64,000 nt of DNA from Juglans regia (GCF_001411555.2 NC_049916.1:7777889-7841888), one strand, 5' to 3'. Shown: positions 1 through 10,172, counted from the stretch's first letter. The notes: generated from the letters alone by a model not told the origin. A program made the numbers and translations.

Positions 1-132
1 CTTGCCTCGTGTGTGCTTGGGGGCGGGGCAAAGTGTACTCCCACTCCCAAGGATTGGAGTAGGTTTCGGTTCTGGGGCATGGGTACTGATAGGGGTAGGA
101 GAGCTATCACTGAAATCCCTTTGACAATACAT
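1..132 (-). pseudogene. hAT transposase N-terminus (partial, runs off window)
   Basis: Read from the ATG at 132 leftwards, the frame gives a DFSDSSPTP stretch followed by Pro/Thr-rich sequence. This parallels residues 5-20 of the hAT transposase that starts at 39559 (SDFSDSSPTLTPTPNP). The frame stays open to the window edge. The catalytic RNase H-like core and the BED finger would lie outside, so activity cannot be judged. Confidence 0.55.
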
Positions 133-239
133 TCCTGATTCCACAACATAATAAAAAATTATAAAATTAATCAACACAAGACATAAAAAAATCATAATAA
201 TACACTACACATGAAAAAAAAAAAGGCAAAGTACAAAAC

Positions 240-500
240 CAACACAATTTAGTGGTTTTGGATTGAAACCCCTAAATCAAGGGGTTTCGGATTGAACCCC
301 TAAATAATAGATTTAGCCTTTGAAACCCCTAGATCAAAAGGCTAAATCAATTTATTTAGGGGTTTTGGATTGAACCCCTAAATCAATTTAGGGTTTCAAT
401 CCGAAATCCTAAATTGATTTAGGGGTTTCAATCGAAACCCCTAAATCAATTTATTTAGGGGTTTCAGATTGGAACCCTAAATTAATTTAAGGGTTCAATC
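240..500. repeat. hAT subterminal palindromic repeats with telomere-like core
   Basis: About ten short units alternate between aacccctaaat and its complement atttaggggtt, separated by caatcc/ggattg spacers, so neighbouring units can pair as hairpins. The core resembles the plant telomere heptamer TTTAGGG but is not a head-to-tail array. A shorter version lies at 40240-40340 in the other hAT copy, at the same place relative to the transposase start, so it belongs to the element. Confidence 0.7.
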
Positions 501-767
501 CGAACACCCAGAAACTATAAAAAAAAAATAGAAAAAAAAGGAGCATAGTGATAGAGGCAACATCAATTTCAAACACATGCACAAATCAGAATCCACAGCA
601 CACAAATTCACAATCATTCTTATCCTCCATTTCCGATTCAACCCATCCTTCCTCCAATCTCCAATCCAAAACTCAAAAAAAGAATCTAGATCTGGGAGTC
701 TTAACTTTGGAGTTTGGCGCAACAAAGTTGCAAAGTTCAAATGACGATGGTGCTCGTGCAGTCGTGC

Positions 768-793
<26 letters not shown>
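768..793. repeat. (GA)n microsatellite
   Basis: Thirteen GA dinucleotides, followed by a degenerate purine-rich stretch to about 860. The other hAT copy has a GA tract at the equivalent place (about 40588-40605, written as gagagaga). Confidence 0.9.
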
Positions 794-798
<5 letters not shown>

Positions 799-950
799 AG
801 AGAGAGAGATTGAGAGACTGAGAGAGCGCAAGAGAGTGAGTCTGAGAGTAAGAGACAAAGATAGGAGAGTTCGGGGAGGGGGGGAACTTAACTTAAGTTG
901 AAACAGTGCCCTTTTTTCATGGACAAAACGGTGTTGTTTCACTTACTTAT

Positions 951-954
<4 letters not shown>

Positions 955-983
<29 letters not shown>
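955..983. repeat. (TA)n microsatellite
   Basis: Uninterrupted TA dinucleotide run inside the partial hAT element. Confidence 0.9.
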
Positions 984-986
<3 letters not shown>

Positions 987-1197
987 CAAATTTAAACTAA
1001 ATATGTATATTTATGCAGGGTGGGGGAAAAGCAGAGTGGGGCTTAGCCCCCTCCGTCCCCCACCTCCGCTGGCCTCCAGGGGTGCAGGCGGGGCCCCCCA
1101 TCTCGCTCGAGCGAGACGGAATCCCCGCCTAGCATGGACGAGGGCGGGGCGAACAGGGCGGTGCAGCGGGGTGCGGGGCCCTGCTAACCACCCCTAA

Positions 1198-2660
1198 TTG
1201 CACCAATTCACTCGAAATCAAGTATGGGAGTTAGTTCCAAGTCCTAACGATCACAAAATCATTGGAACAAAGTGGATATTCAAAAACAAGTCAGACAATC
1301 ATGGAACTATTGTTCGAAATAAGGCTAGACTGTTAGCACAAGGATACACTCAAGTTGAAGAAATTGACTTTAACGACACATTTGCACCAGTAGCTCGTTT
1401 CGAATTTGTTTGCATATTGCTAGCAATTGCAAGCCATTTAAATTTTAAACTTTGTCAAAAGGATGTAAAAAATACTTTTTCAAATGGCATACTCAACAAA
1501 CAAGTATATGTAGAACAACCAAAAGGATTTTCTAGTCACTTGTTTCCTGACCATGTTTTCATGTTGAAAAAATCTCTTTATGGATTGAAGCAAACACCTC
1601 GAGCATGGTATGGGAGACTAACAAAATACTTGCTTGAAAATAACTTCTTAAGAGGTCAAGCTGACCGAACACTGTTTTTAAGAAAATCAGGTAAGCATCT
1701 ACTTATTGCTCAAATTTATGTAGATGACATTGTATTCAGTTCCACTCTTGACAAACTCTCACATGACTTTTCCAAAGAAATTTAGAATGAGTTTGAAATG
1801 AGTATGATTGAGAAATTAAATTTCTTCCTTGGAATTCAAATTAAACAAACTAAATCAGAGATTTTTATTTTGCAATCCAAATATGCTAAAGATCTTGTTA
1901 AGAAATTTGGCATGGAAGGGAAGACACATGCCCGCACTCCGATGAGTACCTGGGTTAAAATATGTTCGAATTCAACAGGTAAAAGCGTTGGTCCTACTCT
2001 ATATAGAAGCATGATAGGAAGTCTTCTTTACATTACTACTGGCAGACCTGACATTGCTTTTAGTGTAGGTGTTTGTGTATGATTTCAGGCTAATCTTAAA
2101 GAATCACACCTCACAACAGTAAAAAGAATATTGAAATACCTGAGTGCTACTGTTGACTACAGTATATGGTATTCAAAATATTCAAATATGAGTCTGGTTG
2201 GCTATTTTGACGTTGACTAGGCTGGTAATACTGACGATAGAAAAAGTACCACAAGTGATTATTTTTATGTCGGTAGCAATCTGGTAGCATGGATGAGCAA
2301 GAAGCAAAACTCCATCTTCTTATCCATTGCTGAAGCCGAATACATTGCGGCTAGCAGCTGTTGCACTCAACGTCTTTGGATGAAAAAGATACTTGAGGAC
2401 TATGGGTTCTCTCAAGATTTATGACTGTCTACTGTGACAATTCAAGTGCAAATAGTATCTCAAAGAACCTTGTGCAACACTCACGAACCAAGCACATAGA
2501 TATAAGACATCACTTCATAAGAGACTTGGTTGAAACAATGGTAGTGTCAATGGAACACATTAACACTGAACACCAACTGTCCGATTTGTTCACTAAACCT
2601 TTAGATGGTCTAAGGTTTGAATTTCTAAGGAATGTCATTGGTGTGTGTGGCATGCCCTAA
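1198..2660 (+). pseudogene. Copia pol: reverse transcriptase and RNase H (broken)
   Basis: Polyprotein region of a Ty1/Copia element that would copy element RNA into DNA. Visible motifs include NQVWELVP and GTKWIFK at the RT entry, FKLCQKDVKN (catalytic Asp region), LYGLKQTPRAWY, and the catalytic YVDD box at 1720-1731. The RNase H part follows: a DRKST segment, SIAEAEYIA, then YCDN, SRTKHIDIRHHF and DLFTKPL near the C-terminus. Reading is interrupted by stops at 1783, about 2080 and about 2218, and by a frame change near 2420, where the last 79 residues move to another frame. The sequence starts mid-domain because the upstream part was displaced by the hAT insertion. Non-functional as it stands. 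Confidence 0.9.
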
Positions 2661-2945
2661 TTTTTTTATATAATAATAATAAAAAAAGGGTGTTTGTTTT
2701 TGCTTATCTCTCCAAAAACTTCAGGTTGCTTTCATTTTGCAAGGTACAAGTTTTTTGAGTGTACCAGGCCTTTGAGCTTTGTGACTCCAATTCATTTTGC
2801 TGGGATTGAGGTAGATCTTGTCTGGTATGTGTTCTTTACTTTTGATGCACAACTCTTAAGGAAGACTATACAATGATTCTATTCTCTGCATTGTGAGAAA
2901 TTTAAATCTGACCTCCTAACAATTTGGTGACAACATGCAATGGCT

Positions 2946-2959
2946 AAAGAAAGGGGGAG
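2946..2959 (+). promoter_or_regulatory. Purine-rich tract resembling an extra polypurine tract
   Basis: The string aaagaaagggggag lies about 290 bases after the pol stop, well before the terminal polypurine tract at 5945. Duplicate polypurine tracts have been reported in Sirevirus elements. Whether this one primes plus-strand synthesis is inference. Confidence 0.4.
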
Positions 2960-3277
2960 TCTATGCCTTGAATTGACTAAAACTAGTTGAACCTGGTACC
3001 AAATCGAAAAAGGTCTCCTCTTGCCATGCATTAAGGTTGATTCTTATAGAAAAAGTTGGATGTTTAAAAGTCATTACGGAAAAAGACGAACACTCATACA
3101 TGGATCTAAACTCTGAAAAAAATTGTTGTCTCAATCACTGCAGAAAAAGATGAGCAATACAAAATGGACATATAGAGTGAATAAGACTTTGTGCTTGGAG
3201 GGAGTTGCTTTTTCGGGTGTCTAGGCCCTAACATAAAGTTTGACATTCAAAGAAAGTTCACCCTTATTAGAGCAAAC

Positions 3278-3280
<3 letters not shown>

Positions 3281-3325
<45 letters not shown>
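3281..3325. repeat. (AT)n microsatellite
   Basis: About 22 uninterrupted AT dinucleotides in the spacer of the Copia element. Confidence 0.95.
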
Positions 3326-3327
<2 letters not shown>

Positions 3328-3922
3328 AAAGGGGCAGTACAGAAAAGAAAGAAAAAATAATAAAAGTATTTAGGAATTTTTTTGTTCCTCACTCACACAC
3401 ACACGAATTCTTGGCAGGTCATCAATTAAGAAAAATGCTCAAACTGTGAAAACTAACCAATAAGGAATACTTCTCCTAAATAAATGGAAAAGTGTTGAGT
3501 GTAACAAAGCACAAGAAAATTGCTAAAAAAAAAAGGCCCAAGCTTTGTGAATGAAAAATACATTATATTTTTGCTTTTTAGATTCTTTAAAATTATTTTC
3601 TCTCCCAAAATTTTGAAAAGAAAAAAGAAAAAAAGGGGGGCATGAGTAACTGGAATTGGAGTGGGGCGTTACCTCTAAAACATGCTCTACATGTTGAAAA
3701 GGGGGGCCCAACGTGCATGGCACCTTCTAGGCTTTGGGCAGAAAATGAAAAAGCTACTCTACAACATTAACTGCAAGTCAATCACCCTTAATCACCATTC
3801 AATCTTGATTCTCTCTTCCATTCTCTCTGATTATCTTTTCTGATACATTCTTAGAGAGAAACACATCTCTTTCAGTCTGTACATCTGAAGAAACTTGGGT
3901 TTATCTTCTACACAAAATCAAG

Positions 3923-4401
3923 GTAAGTCTTCTCTTCAGAATGTATTTCTTAGGTCTTCATTGCTTTAGAACTCTTTTTAGGGTCCTCTCAACCTTCGAT
4001 TCTTTAAAAATCTATAAAATTTTTGAAGTTTCGGAAACCTAGTTGGCTTAGAACATTCTAAGGCTTTGAAAAGCATTTGGGGTAGGTTTTTTATGGAAAA
4101 GGTAATGAATAAAGGCTGCATGTGACTCTATTTGGCTATTTTTCTCAACGTCGTTGTCATCCACCATGTGCTGCGTTGGTCCTGTGCTTAGATCTAGATA
4201 TTTTCCACACATTATAAAAATCGCTGAACATTTATGTGTTTTCTGAATAATTTCCTAGAAACATGTGTGCTTGGATTAAATTTTTTTGGAGTTATCTTCA
4301 CATTCTTGGCCCTGTTATGTGGATATTTAGGGAGAAAAGTGAATCAGGTTGCTTTGTTACATTGTGTATTTATCATGCTTAGGATTTTTTTTTTTTTGCA
4401 G
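3923..4401 (+). other. Probable intron in the 5' leader of the Copia extra ORF
   Basis: The donor is ag|GTAAGT at 3923, preceded by a pyrimidine-rich, leader-like stretch with repeated tctctc (3795-3900). The acceptor is a long T run ending TTTGCAG at 4401, immediately followed by the ATG of the extra ORF. All parts of a GT-AG intron of 479 bases are present, including a U-rich interior. An equivalent layout, a short untranslated exon joined to the start codon, is common in plant nuclear genes. No transcript evidence is available. Confidence 0.6.
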
Positions 4402-5582
4402 ATGAAATACAAGTCGATTGCAAAAAAAGCTAAGTTTGATAGCAAAGCACCTCTAGTACATTCCTCCAGTGAGGAAGAATCTGACTCTCATGTGAAAACT
4501 CCAAAGAACTCCCCTAAAAAATCCAAGGCGTAAAGGATTTGTCCCTTCTAGAGGAGTGGGGAGTATATCAAAGACTCCTACCAAATGACCAAAACCACCA
4601 AAGTTTGTATGTGAGGAAGTAGAGACAGCCTACAATACTGTGTTCTCCAAGATGAATGTTCTTGGAGAACGAGAGGTAACTCTAAGTGATGTGAATGACC
4701 CTGTATTTGAATTTATTGCTCACATATTTGCTGACAGAGAATGGTAGAAAATTATTGAGGGAATCCCTGCCCCTATATTGAAATTGTGAGGGAATTTTAT
4801 TCTAACAATTTACCGAGTGTGAAGAATAACTTCATTACATCCACTGTTAGGGGTGTGGAAAACCCAGGTTTTCCATACAAAGGTATGGGGACCCTATCGA
4901 AAGCCCAAATGAAAGATTTGTTTTCTGGATCCAACGCATCAGCATGGCCCCCAAAGATTCATAAACTCTCTATGAAGTCAATGCTCCCTGAATATAGATT
5001 CCTTGCCAAAATTGTATTGAAAAATCTTTGGCCCATTACTAGGCATACCGAGCTGACAATTGAAAAAGCCCAATTTATGTATGCTCTAGTTAAATGTGTA
5101 CCTATAGATCTTCCCTCCCATATTACTGATGTGATTTCCAAGGCCAGGGCTGACATGACAGACAAGAAAAATATGCCTTTTGGAGAACTTATTACTAAAT
5201 TGGCCAGAAATGCTAAAGTTCCTTTAAGGAGCACAGATACCACAGTAAAGATATATGGGATGATCTCTTCTAAAACTATCACTAAGTCAAAAGTTGTGGT
5301 TAGGGGAAAGAAAAGAAACAACGCTGAGGCATCCATATCTTCCCATCCTACCTTAGGACAGTCCACCGAAGTGATTGAACAACTTCAGATATTGCAGTCA
5401 AAATTTGATTATTTTGTGGATAAATGGGAAGAAAAAGGGGAAAAAATGAACAAATGCTAGCAGACTTGCAGGACGAGTCAGAGAAGGTGAATGATAGGCT
5501 GCAGCAAGTTGTTCTGGATGCGGATCAGATTCTGAAGACAATAAATCCACCTGAAGAAGAAGAAAAATTAGATTTTGACTAA
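4402..5582 (+). pseudogene. Copia accessory ORF, Transposase_32-like (putative plant transposon protein)
   Basis: Begins MKYKSIAKKAK after the leader intron, with a basic, Ser/Glu-rich head (SSEEESDS, residues about 22-30). A globular middle follows with REFYSN, a TVRGV box, a leucine-rich segment (LPEYRFLAKIVL) and MPFGELITKLA. The tail is a coiled coil ending LDFD at 5582. The REFY...VRGV...L.F..LI plan matches what I know as the Pfam Transposase_32 'putative plant transposon protein' family, of unknown biochemical role. Sirevirus elements often have an extra, sometimes called envelope-like, ORF at this position; I see no signal peptide or obvious membrane anchor. Stops lie at 4531, about 4587 and about 4746, with frame changes near 4775 and 5455. 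The antisense gene at 51575-52683 looks related. Confidence 0.65.
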
Positions 5583-5944
5583 TGCTGACAACACATAGGG
5601 GGAGATTGGATGAATCTGTCAGCAGAGGGAGTAGCAGGGCAGTGCAAACAAAATGCAAACACCACCACCACCACCTTTTATTAATTTTTCTTTTTAAAAA
5701 TTTTATTTTGGTTTGCATATTGAACAATGATTTGCTTTTATTATTTTGGATTCACTTGCTACATTAAACTGACATGTGTGTGGTTAAGACTCATTATGAT
5801 ACTTCAAATATTTTGCCTATGATGAATTTTTTTCTTTGATATGAAGTATGACTTTCTATATGAGATCTTTGCTGGTGGTTTGGTTAGTTGTGTTTACAGG
5901 ATTAAATCACATTCATCCAATATATGGTTTGTCATCAATCAACC
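5583..5944. other. Copia 3' untranslated region before the polypurine tract
   Basis: T-rich, no ORF. It leads into tttgtcatcaatcaacc directly before the polypurine tract, the usual wording at the 3' end of this kind of Copia element. Confidence 0.6.
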
Positions 5945-5956
5945 AAAGGGAGAGAT
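5945..5956 (+). promoter_or_regulatory. Polypurine tract of the Copia element
   Basis: aaagggagagat abuts the LTR start TGTAAATG at 5957. This is the expected plus-strand priming site. Confidence 0.75.
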
Positions 5957-6355
5957 TGTAAATGTAATTTATGTTTGGTTAGGATTAGATAAGTCTATAT
6001 TTAATTCGAATTATGGATGAATGTAATTTTAAATAGGCTCCAGTATTGCATCCGAGAATGATGAGTATTTATCCAATAAGGATGAGTGTTTGAACTATAA
6101 CTCTTATTAAATCTTGTTAATATTATAATATAAGAGTTTACAAGAGTTATAGGCATGTTTCGAGTTTAAGAGTTAGTTGAAAATATAAAGATGCAAGCTT
6201 TATTGAAAAAAATTGAAGCAGATTTGAACTCAAGGCAATTCAGAAGAAGTGATCTAGTCCGAGATGTTCGCAAATAGTGAGCAACGTATCTGACTGAGAT
6301 TCTAGATAAACCTGTCAGCAGAGTCCTCCAAATTAATCACAACATTGCCTATTTG

Positions 6356-8057
6356 TAGAGCTGGGCTCCGACTTCGACAGAGTCGGAGTTGTCGTTTCCG
6401 ACCTCCGACTCCGACTAGAGTCGGAGCTAAAATGTCCCTCCGACTCTGACTTTGAACTGGAGTCAAAGTCCGACTCCGATCGGAGGTCGGAGCCGTCGGA
6501 GCTTTGACTTTCGAGCGGAACTTCGAACGGAAGTCGAAACTTTGACTTCCGAATGGAAGCTCCGATCTTCATTCGGAGTCGGACCGTTTATTTCTCTACA
6601 TTTCTAACAGATCGAAATGTATTTGGACGGCAAAATTATATGGTGGGGAATACATAATAAATTACTTGTTAATGTCAAAGGTAGTACTTCGAGGTAGTAC
6701 TTCGAGTGAACCTCGATGTAATAATATATAATAAATTATTGTATCATAATGTATTATTGTATCGATGTATTATTACATCGAGGTTCGCTCGAAGTGCACT
6801 CGACGTGGCGCTCGAGCAGAATCCATACAGAGAGGTTCGCTCGTATTGCGCTCAACTTAGCACTCGAGCGAAACCCATACAGAGAGGTTCACTCGTAGTG
6901 TGCTCGACCTGGCGCTCGAGCGGAATCCATACAAAGAGAGTCGCTCGTATTGCGCTCAACTCAGTGCTTGAGTAGTACTCATCCAGAGAGGTTCGTTCGA
7001 AGTGCACTCGACGTGGCGCTCGAGCAGAACTCTTCCAGAGAGGTTAGCTCGATGTGTGCTCGACTCAGCGCTCGAGCGGAACCCATGCAGAGAGGTTCGC
7101 TCGAAGTGCCCTCCACGTGGCGATCGAGCAGAACTCTTCTAGAGAGGTTCGCTCGACTTGCGCTTGACATCTCGCTCGAGCCAATGTTCAAGACAACGTG
7201 CGCTCAACTTGCGCTCGACACCTAGCTCGAGCCAAATGTTCAATACAATTTAAAATTCAGAGTTTTGAGTGCCGTGATTTGTTTGGACTATATATAGAAA
7301 GCTTATTTTTGTTCTTTGGTGTGGAGAAACAGACAAAAACCGTAGGTGTTCTGTTCTTGATTCTCTTGCACATTTTATTAAACACATTGTATGCATACAA
7401 CACAACTTACAAACACAACATACAATTCATCAAACACATTTCCTTACTACAAATTTACAAAACCAATTCACAAGAATCACAACAAAATACCAATTCATAA
7501 GAGACGTGTTGTAGAAAATTAAATTGCTTGAATTAAATTTAGGGCTCGGAACCCCTTACTCTCACCATAGGTGGAAGCTGAACAGAGGAGCAACGAGGAA
7601 CGGCGGCACGGAGGAGCAACGACGAAAGGCGGCACGCTGGCAATAGAGACCCGAGACGTGAGACGCGAGATGGCTTCACTGGTTCAAACGGACTCCGAGA
7701 GATGCGAGAGAGAAGGGAGAAGGAAAACCGAAGAAGGAAGAAGGGGGGTCTTGCATTTTAGACCCCCTAGTGTGATGAAACGACGCCATTCCATATTAAG
7801 TGGAACGGTGTCGTTTAATTTTTTTTTTAAAACCCAGCTGTAACAAGACGTCGTTTTACAACTAGGGTTTTATTTTTTTAAAAAATCAGAATCGGAGTTG
7901 GAGTCGTAGTCGGAGCTCCTTGGAGCTCTGATTTCGACTCAGACTCCGATTATCTATTCGGAGCTACTCCAAATTCCGACAACTCCGACTCCGTCGGAGT
8001 CAGAATCGGAGCGGATGTTGGGCAAAGTCGAAAATTTCAGAATTTTGCACAGCCTTA
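6356..8057. mobile_element. Non-autonomous hAT element, 1702 bp
   Basis: Exact 8-bp target duplication cctatttg at 6348-6355 and 8058-8065. Terminal inverted repeats are TAGAGCTGGGC on the left and TAAGGCTGTGC on the right (reverse complement). Both ends carry dense repeats of tccgactc/gagtcgga (6360-6590 and 7885-8035), typical of hAT subterminal binding arrays. No transposase is encoded. The interior holds a 52-bp tandem array, a possible promoter/leader near 7280-7500, and an ORF at 7571-7843 with no recognisable domain. It was mobilised in trans, if at all. Confidence 0.88.
6780..7247. repeat. 52-bp minisatellite, nine units
   Basis: Units start at 6780, 6832, 6884, 6936, 6988, 7040, 7092, 7144 and 7196, exactly 52 bases apart with no indels. 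Each carries gaggttcgctcg near its start and ctcgagc near base 33. Units 1, 3, 5 and 7 share cgacgtggcg-type wording, while 2, 4 and 6 share caact(c/t)agc-type wording, giving an alternating 104-bp pattern. The last two are the most divergent. Similar units occur at 18640-18840 and 39775-39965 in other elements. Confidence 0.92.
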
Positions 8058-8543
8058 CCTATTTGTAGAGGAGTCGGTTAAGGGTTTCATGGGATTGGAA
8101 TAGTGCATATTCACAAGTATTGAAAGCTTGAAGATCTATGTAGAACTTTAAGAGATCGTGGAAGAGAAAATTCTTGAGAGATGAATTTCCAAAAAACTTA
8201 ATTCGTGGGATTGAGTGAGAGCATACTCTGAGGGGGAGTTGCTGTGTTCGATTTTAACCACTAGAGGTTCTAGTAGGAAAGACAAAGATTTGAGAGTGTC
8301 AGAGATTCTAATTACCTACTGCGGTAGAAGACAAGCGGGTCAGGTGTCTTGGGTAAATGTGTCTAGTTATAAAGGTTTTGTAAACGTTTTACTTGTAATT
8401 CTCTCAATTGATAAAATTGATTTTCTTGGATTTGGTTGCCCCATAAGGTTTTATCTTTGAGGAGTTCTTCAAAAGGTTTTCCTTCGTAACCAAATTATTG
8501 TGTTAATACTCTTAATATTTTATATTAGTTACTAATCTGTACA

Positions 8544-9107
8544 AATAGCTTTTGTTTAGCATATAGTGAATAATCAGGAATACTTGAATAATTTCAAAAA
8601 AGGATTATAAAATAGTTATGATGGTTTCATTGATTTATTTGGCTTGCCTAAGCAGTAAATACTCTACACTATTTCTGCTATATTACAAAGTTAAACTTCC
8701 TTAACGTGAGTTAAAACTTACTCCTATCTGGATTAGACACGAAAAAGGAAAAAATCATCAAGGGAGAAACGCTGTCGACTATAAAGCAAGTAAGTGATTA
8801 GAACGCCATGAGTTTTGTTAATTTGCTTTTCTTTTTAAAGGTAGCAACAGTAAAAAGGAAGAGACATAATAATTGGAGTAAATGGCCCGAAGCATGCAAA
8901 TCCTTCATTGTCCGAATAAAAATCATACAAAATCTTGTCCTTACTATGATGCATGCGCGGACTTGTGGTTGGTGTTGGTATTTTGAAATTTGAAATTTTG
9001 TATATAGTAAAAGATCATCTCATCTCATCTCATCTCATTTTAATTAATAATTTTATTATTATTTACAAATTATTTTAACTCATTTCATCTCATTATCCAT
9101 ACAGATT
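8544..9107. other. Intergenic, AT-rich
   Basis: No supportable gene. A 61-codon frame at 8808-8993 has no recognisable domain. A tctcatctcatctcat run at 9013-9040 is probably one end of a decayed copy of the gatgagat repeat family. Confidence 0.5.
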
Positions 9108-9265
9108 CTTAGGAGTGGTTTAGATTCAGAGATGAGTTAAGATGGTTTGTGAATAATAGAATAAAAATTGAATTATTTATTATATTTTGTGTGAAAATTT
9201 AAAAAAGTTGTTTTGAAATTCAATCTAAATTGATTTTGTCTCAATTTTAATTTTCAAAAATAAAA
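9108..9265. repeat. gatgagat MITE-like family, degenerate copy
   Basis: Has the family core gaattatttattatattttgtgtgaaaat (in part, with substitutions), preceded by gatgagttaagatgg. Ends are unclear. Confidence 0.4.
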
Positions 9266-9982
9266 TAATAGGAGATAGTGGCCTACCTTTTTTAATAGAA
9301 ATGTTTTATATACCTTTTAAGATAAATTGTTATCTAGTTTCTATTTACCATTTTTAAAATGCAAACAAATCCACGTATTATTAAAGAGAACGTAGAACAT
9401 ATTTATTCTATAAGTAAAACAGGCTATAGTCTCACTAATAGTAACTTTTGTTTGAGTTCACACATAAGTAATTCATCATTAAAAATATAATTAAACTTTC
9501 TGTTATCCTAATATTAATTAAAATATAATAATAATGAAATGTCGAAACTTAGAAATAATCTAAATTGAAGATTTTGATTTATTGAACTTTTGGTGAACAA
9601 ATTAACAAATTAGGATATTTTTTTATATTTCTTCTCAGATTTGAAAATAATAGTATTTTCGTATATATTATTTGAAAAAAAATAACAATTATTTTCATAT
9701 TATTTTTCATAGTAATTCATAAAAAATAAATCATAGTCATTAGACTAATAATATTATATTCATTTTACAAAATGAAATTATTATTTTTAGGTTTCAATTT
9801 ATTCATCGGTTTTGTTTTTTGTGGTAATTCATTTCATGTTAATCTATTTGTAATTCATTCTTAAATTATTATTAAAAGAATCAATAACACTTTTTATCAT
9901 TTAGAAAACTATTTTGGTAAGAACATGTTTTTATTTTCTAAGATCGATATTGTAATTCCAGATTTGAAAAGAATAATGATAT
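9266..9982. other. AT-rich intergenic DNA
   Basis: Very AT-rich with short A and T runs. I see no gene, tandem array or element ends. Confidence 0.5.
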
Positions 9983-9990
9983 TATGTTTA

Positions 9991-10164
9991 GAGTAATGCT
10001 ACAAACTACACATTCATCCCACTTTCATCCTACTATAAAAAATATGGCATTTTTATCACTTTTGGATCATTTTTAATTTTTTTTAATTCAAAAGCTGATG
10101 GGCAGTGTCTACTCATCATAGTAGTATAGAAGTGAGATAAGAGTATGGTCTATAGAATTTCAGC
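9991..10164. mobile_element. Candidate MITE, 174 bp
   Basis: Flanked by an exact 8-bp duplication tatgttta (9983-9990 and 10165-10172). It starts gagtaatgctac, wording shared with the MITE at 14041. Terminal inverted repeats are poor, so the call rests mainly on the duplication. Confidence 0.35.
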
Positions 10165-10172
10165 TATGTTTA

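Larger units (their letters stand above)
1..1195 (-). mobile_element. hAT-Ac family element, 5' part (left part lies outside window)
   Basis: The right end at 1181-1195, read on the minus strand, begins TAGGGGTGGTTAGC. It matches the ends of the better preserved hAT at 36613-40766, and both have G+C-rich subterminal DNA (here 1015-1190). The first 132 bases, on the minus strand, encode the same serine/proline-rich transposase start as the other copy. Between them lie short palindromic repeats, a GA tract and a TA tract, as in the other copy. The Copia polyprotein starts abruptly at 1198, inside its reverse transcriptase entry segment. The simplest reading is that this hAT landed in the Copia pol gene and that the remaining Copia 5' half lies beyond position 1. 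Family assignment is firm; insertion history is inferred. Confidence 0.75.
2661..3780. other. Non-coding spacer between Copia pol and the extra ORF
   Basis: No ORF here has a recognisable domain. It contains a purine-rich tract (2946-2959), an AT microsatellite (3281-3325) and A-rich stretches. Sirevirus-type elements often carry a long non-coding segment at this place. Confidence 0.5.
1198..8543 (+). mobile_element. Sirevirus-type Ty1/Copia retrotransposon, 3' portion with nested hAT
   Basis: Components in order: reverse transcriptase and RNase H (1198-2660); a purine-rich tract (2946-2959); an extra ORF (4402-5582); a polypurine tract aaagggagagat (5945-5956); and a 3' LTR from TGTAAATG at 5957 to about TGTACA at 8543. 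The LTR is split by a hAT element. An additional ORF downstream of pol and the FEMSM..L.FFLG/VKRI wording in pol are typical of the Sirevirus lineage of Copia elements. The 5' LTR, gag, protease and integrase are not in the window because a hAT interrupts pol at 1195. The right LTR boundary is by eye (TG...CA) and uncertain by some tens of bases. Confidence 0.75.
5957..8543 (+). repeat. Copia 3' LTR, split by a hAT element
   Basis: Starts TGTAAATGTAATTTATG after the polypurine tract. It resumes at 8066 after the hAT insertion and ends near TGTACA at 8543. Removing the insert and one target copy leaves about 880 bases. The downstream part (8380-8500, with ttggttgccccataagg and gttttatctttgaggagt) looks like an R-U5 region. 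The 5' LTR is outside the window, so identity between LTRs cannot be used to date it. Confidence 0.65.

Noticed and set aside
240..500. Interstitial telomere array
   Set aside because: Units alternate in direction and carry four G residues in atttagggg; they are hAT subterminal repeats.
548..901. 117-codon ORF with Arg/Glu-rich tail
   Set aside because: The tail is the GA microsatellite in translation and the rest is hAT non-coding DNA.
6706..7225. Overlapping ORFs of 70-91 codons on both strands
   Set aside because: They are translations of the 52-bp tandem array, whose period is not a multiple of three.
6780..7247. CRISPR-like array
   Set aside because: Contiguous 52-bp tandem units without unique spacers, in a plant transposon.
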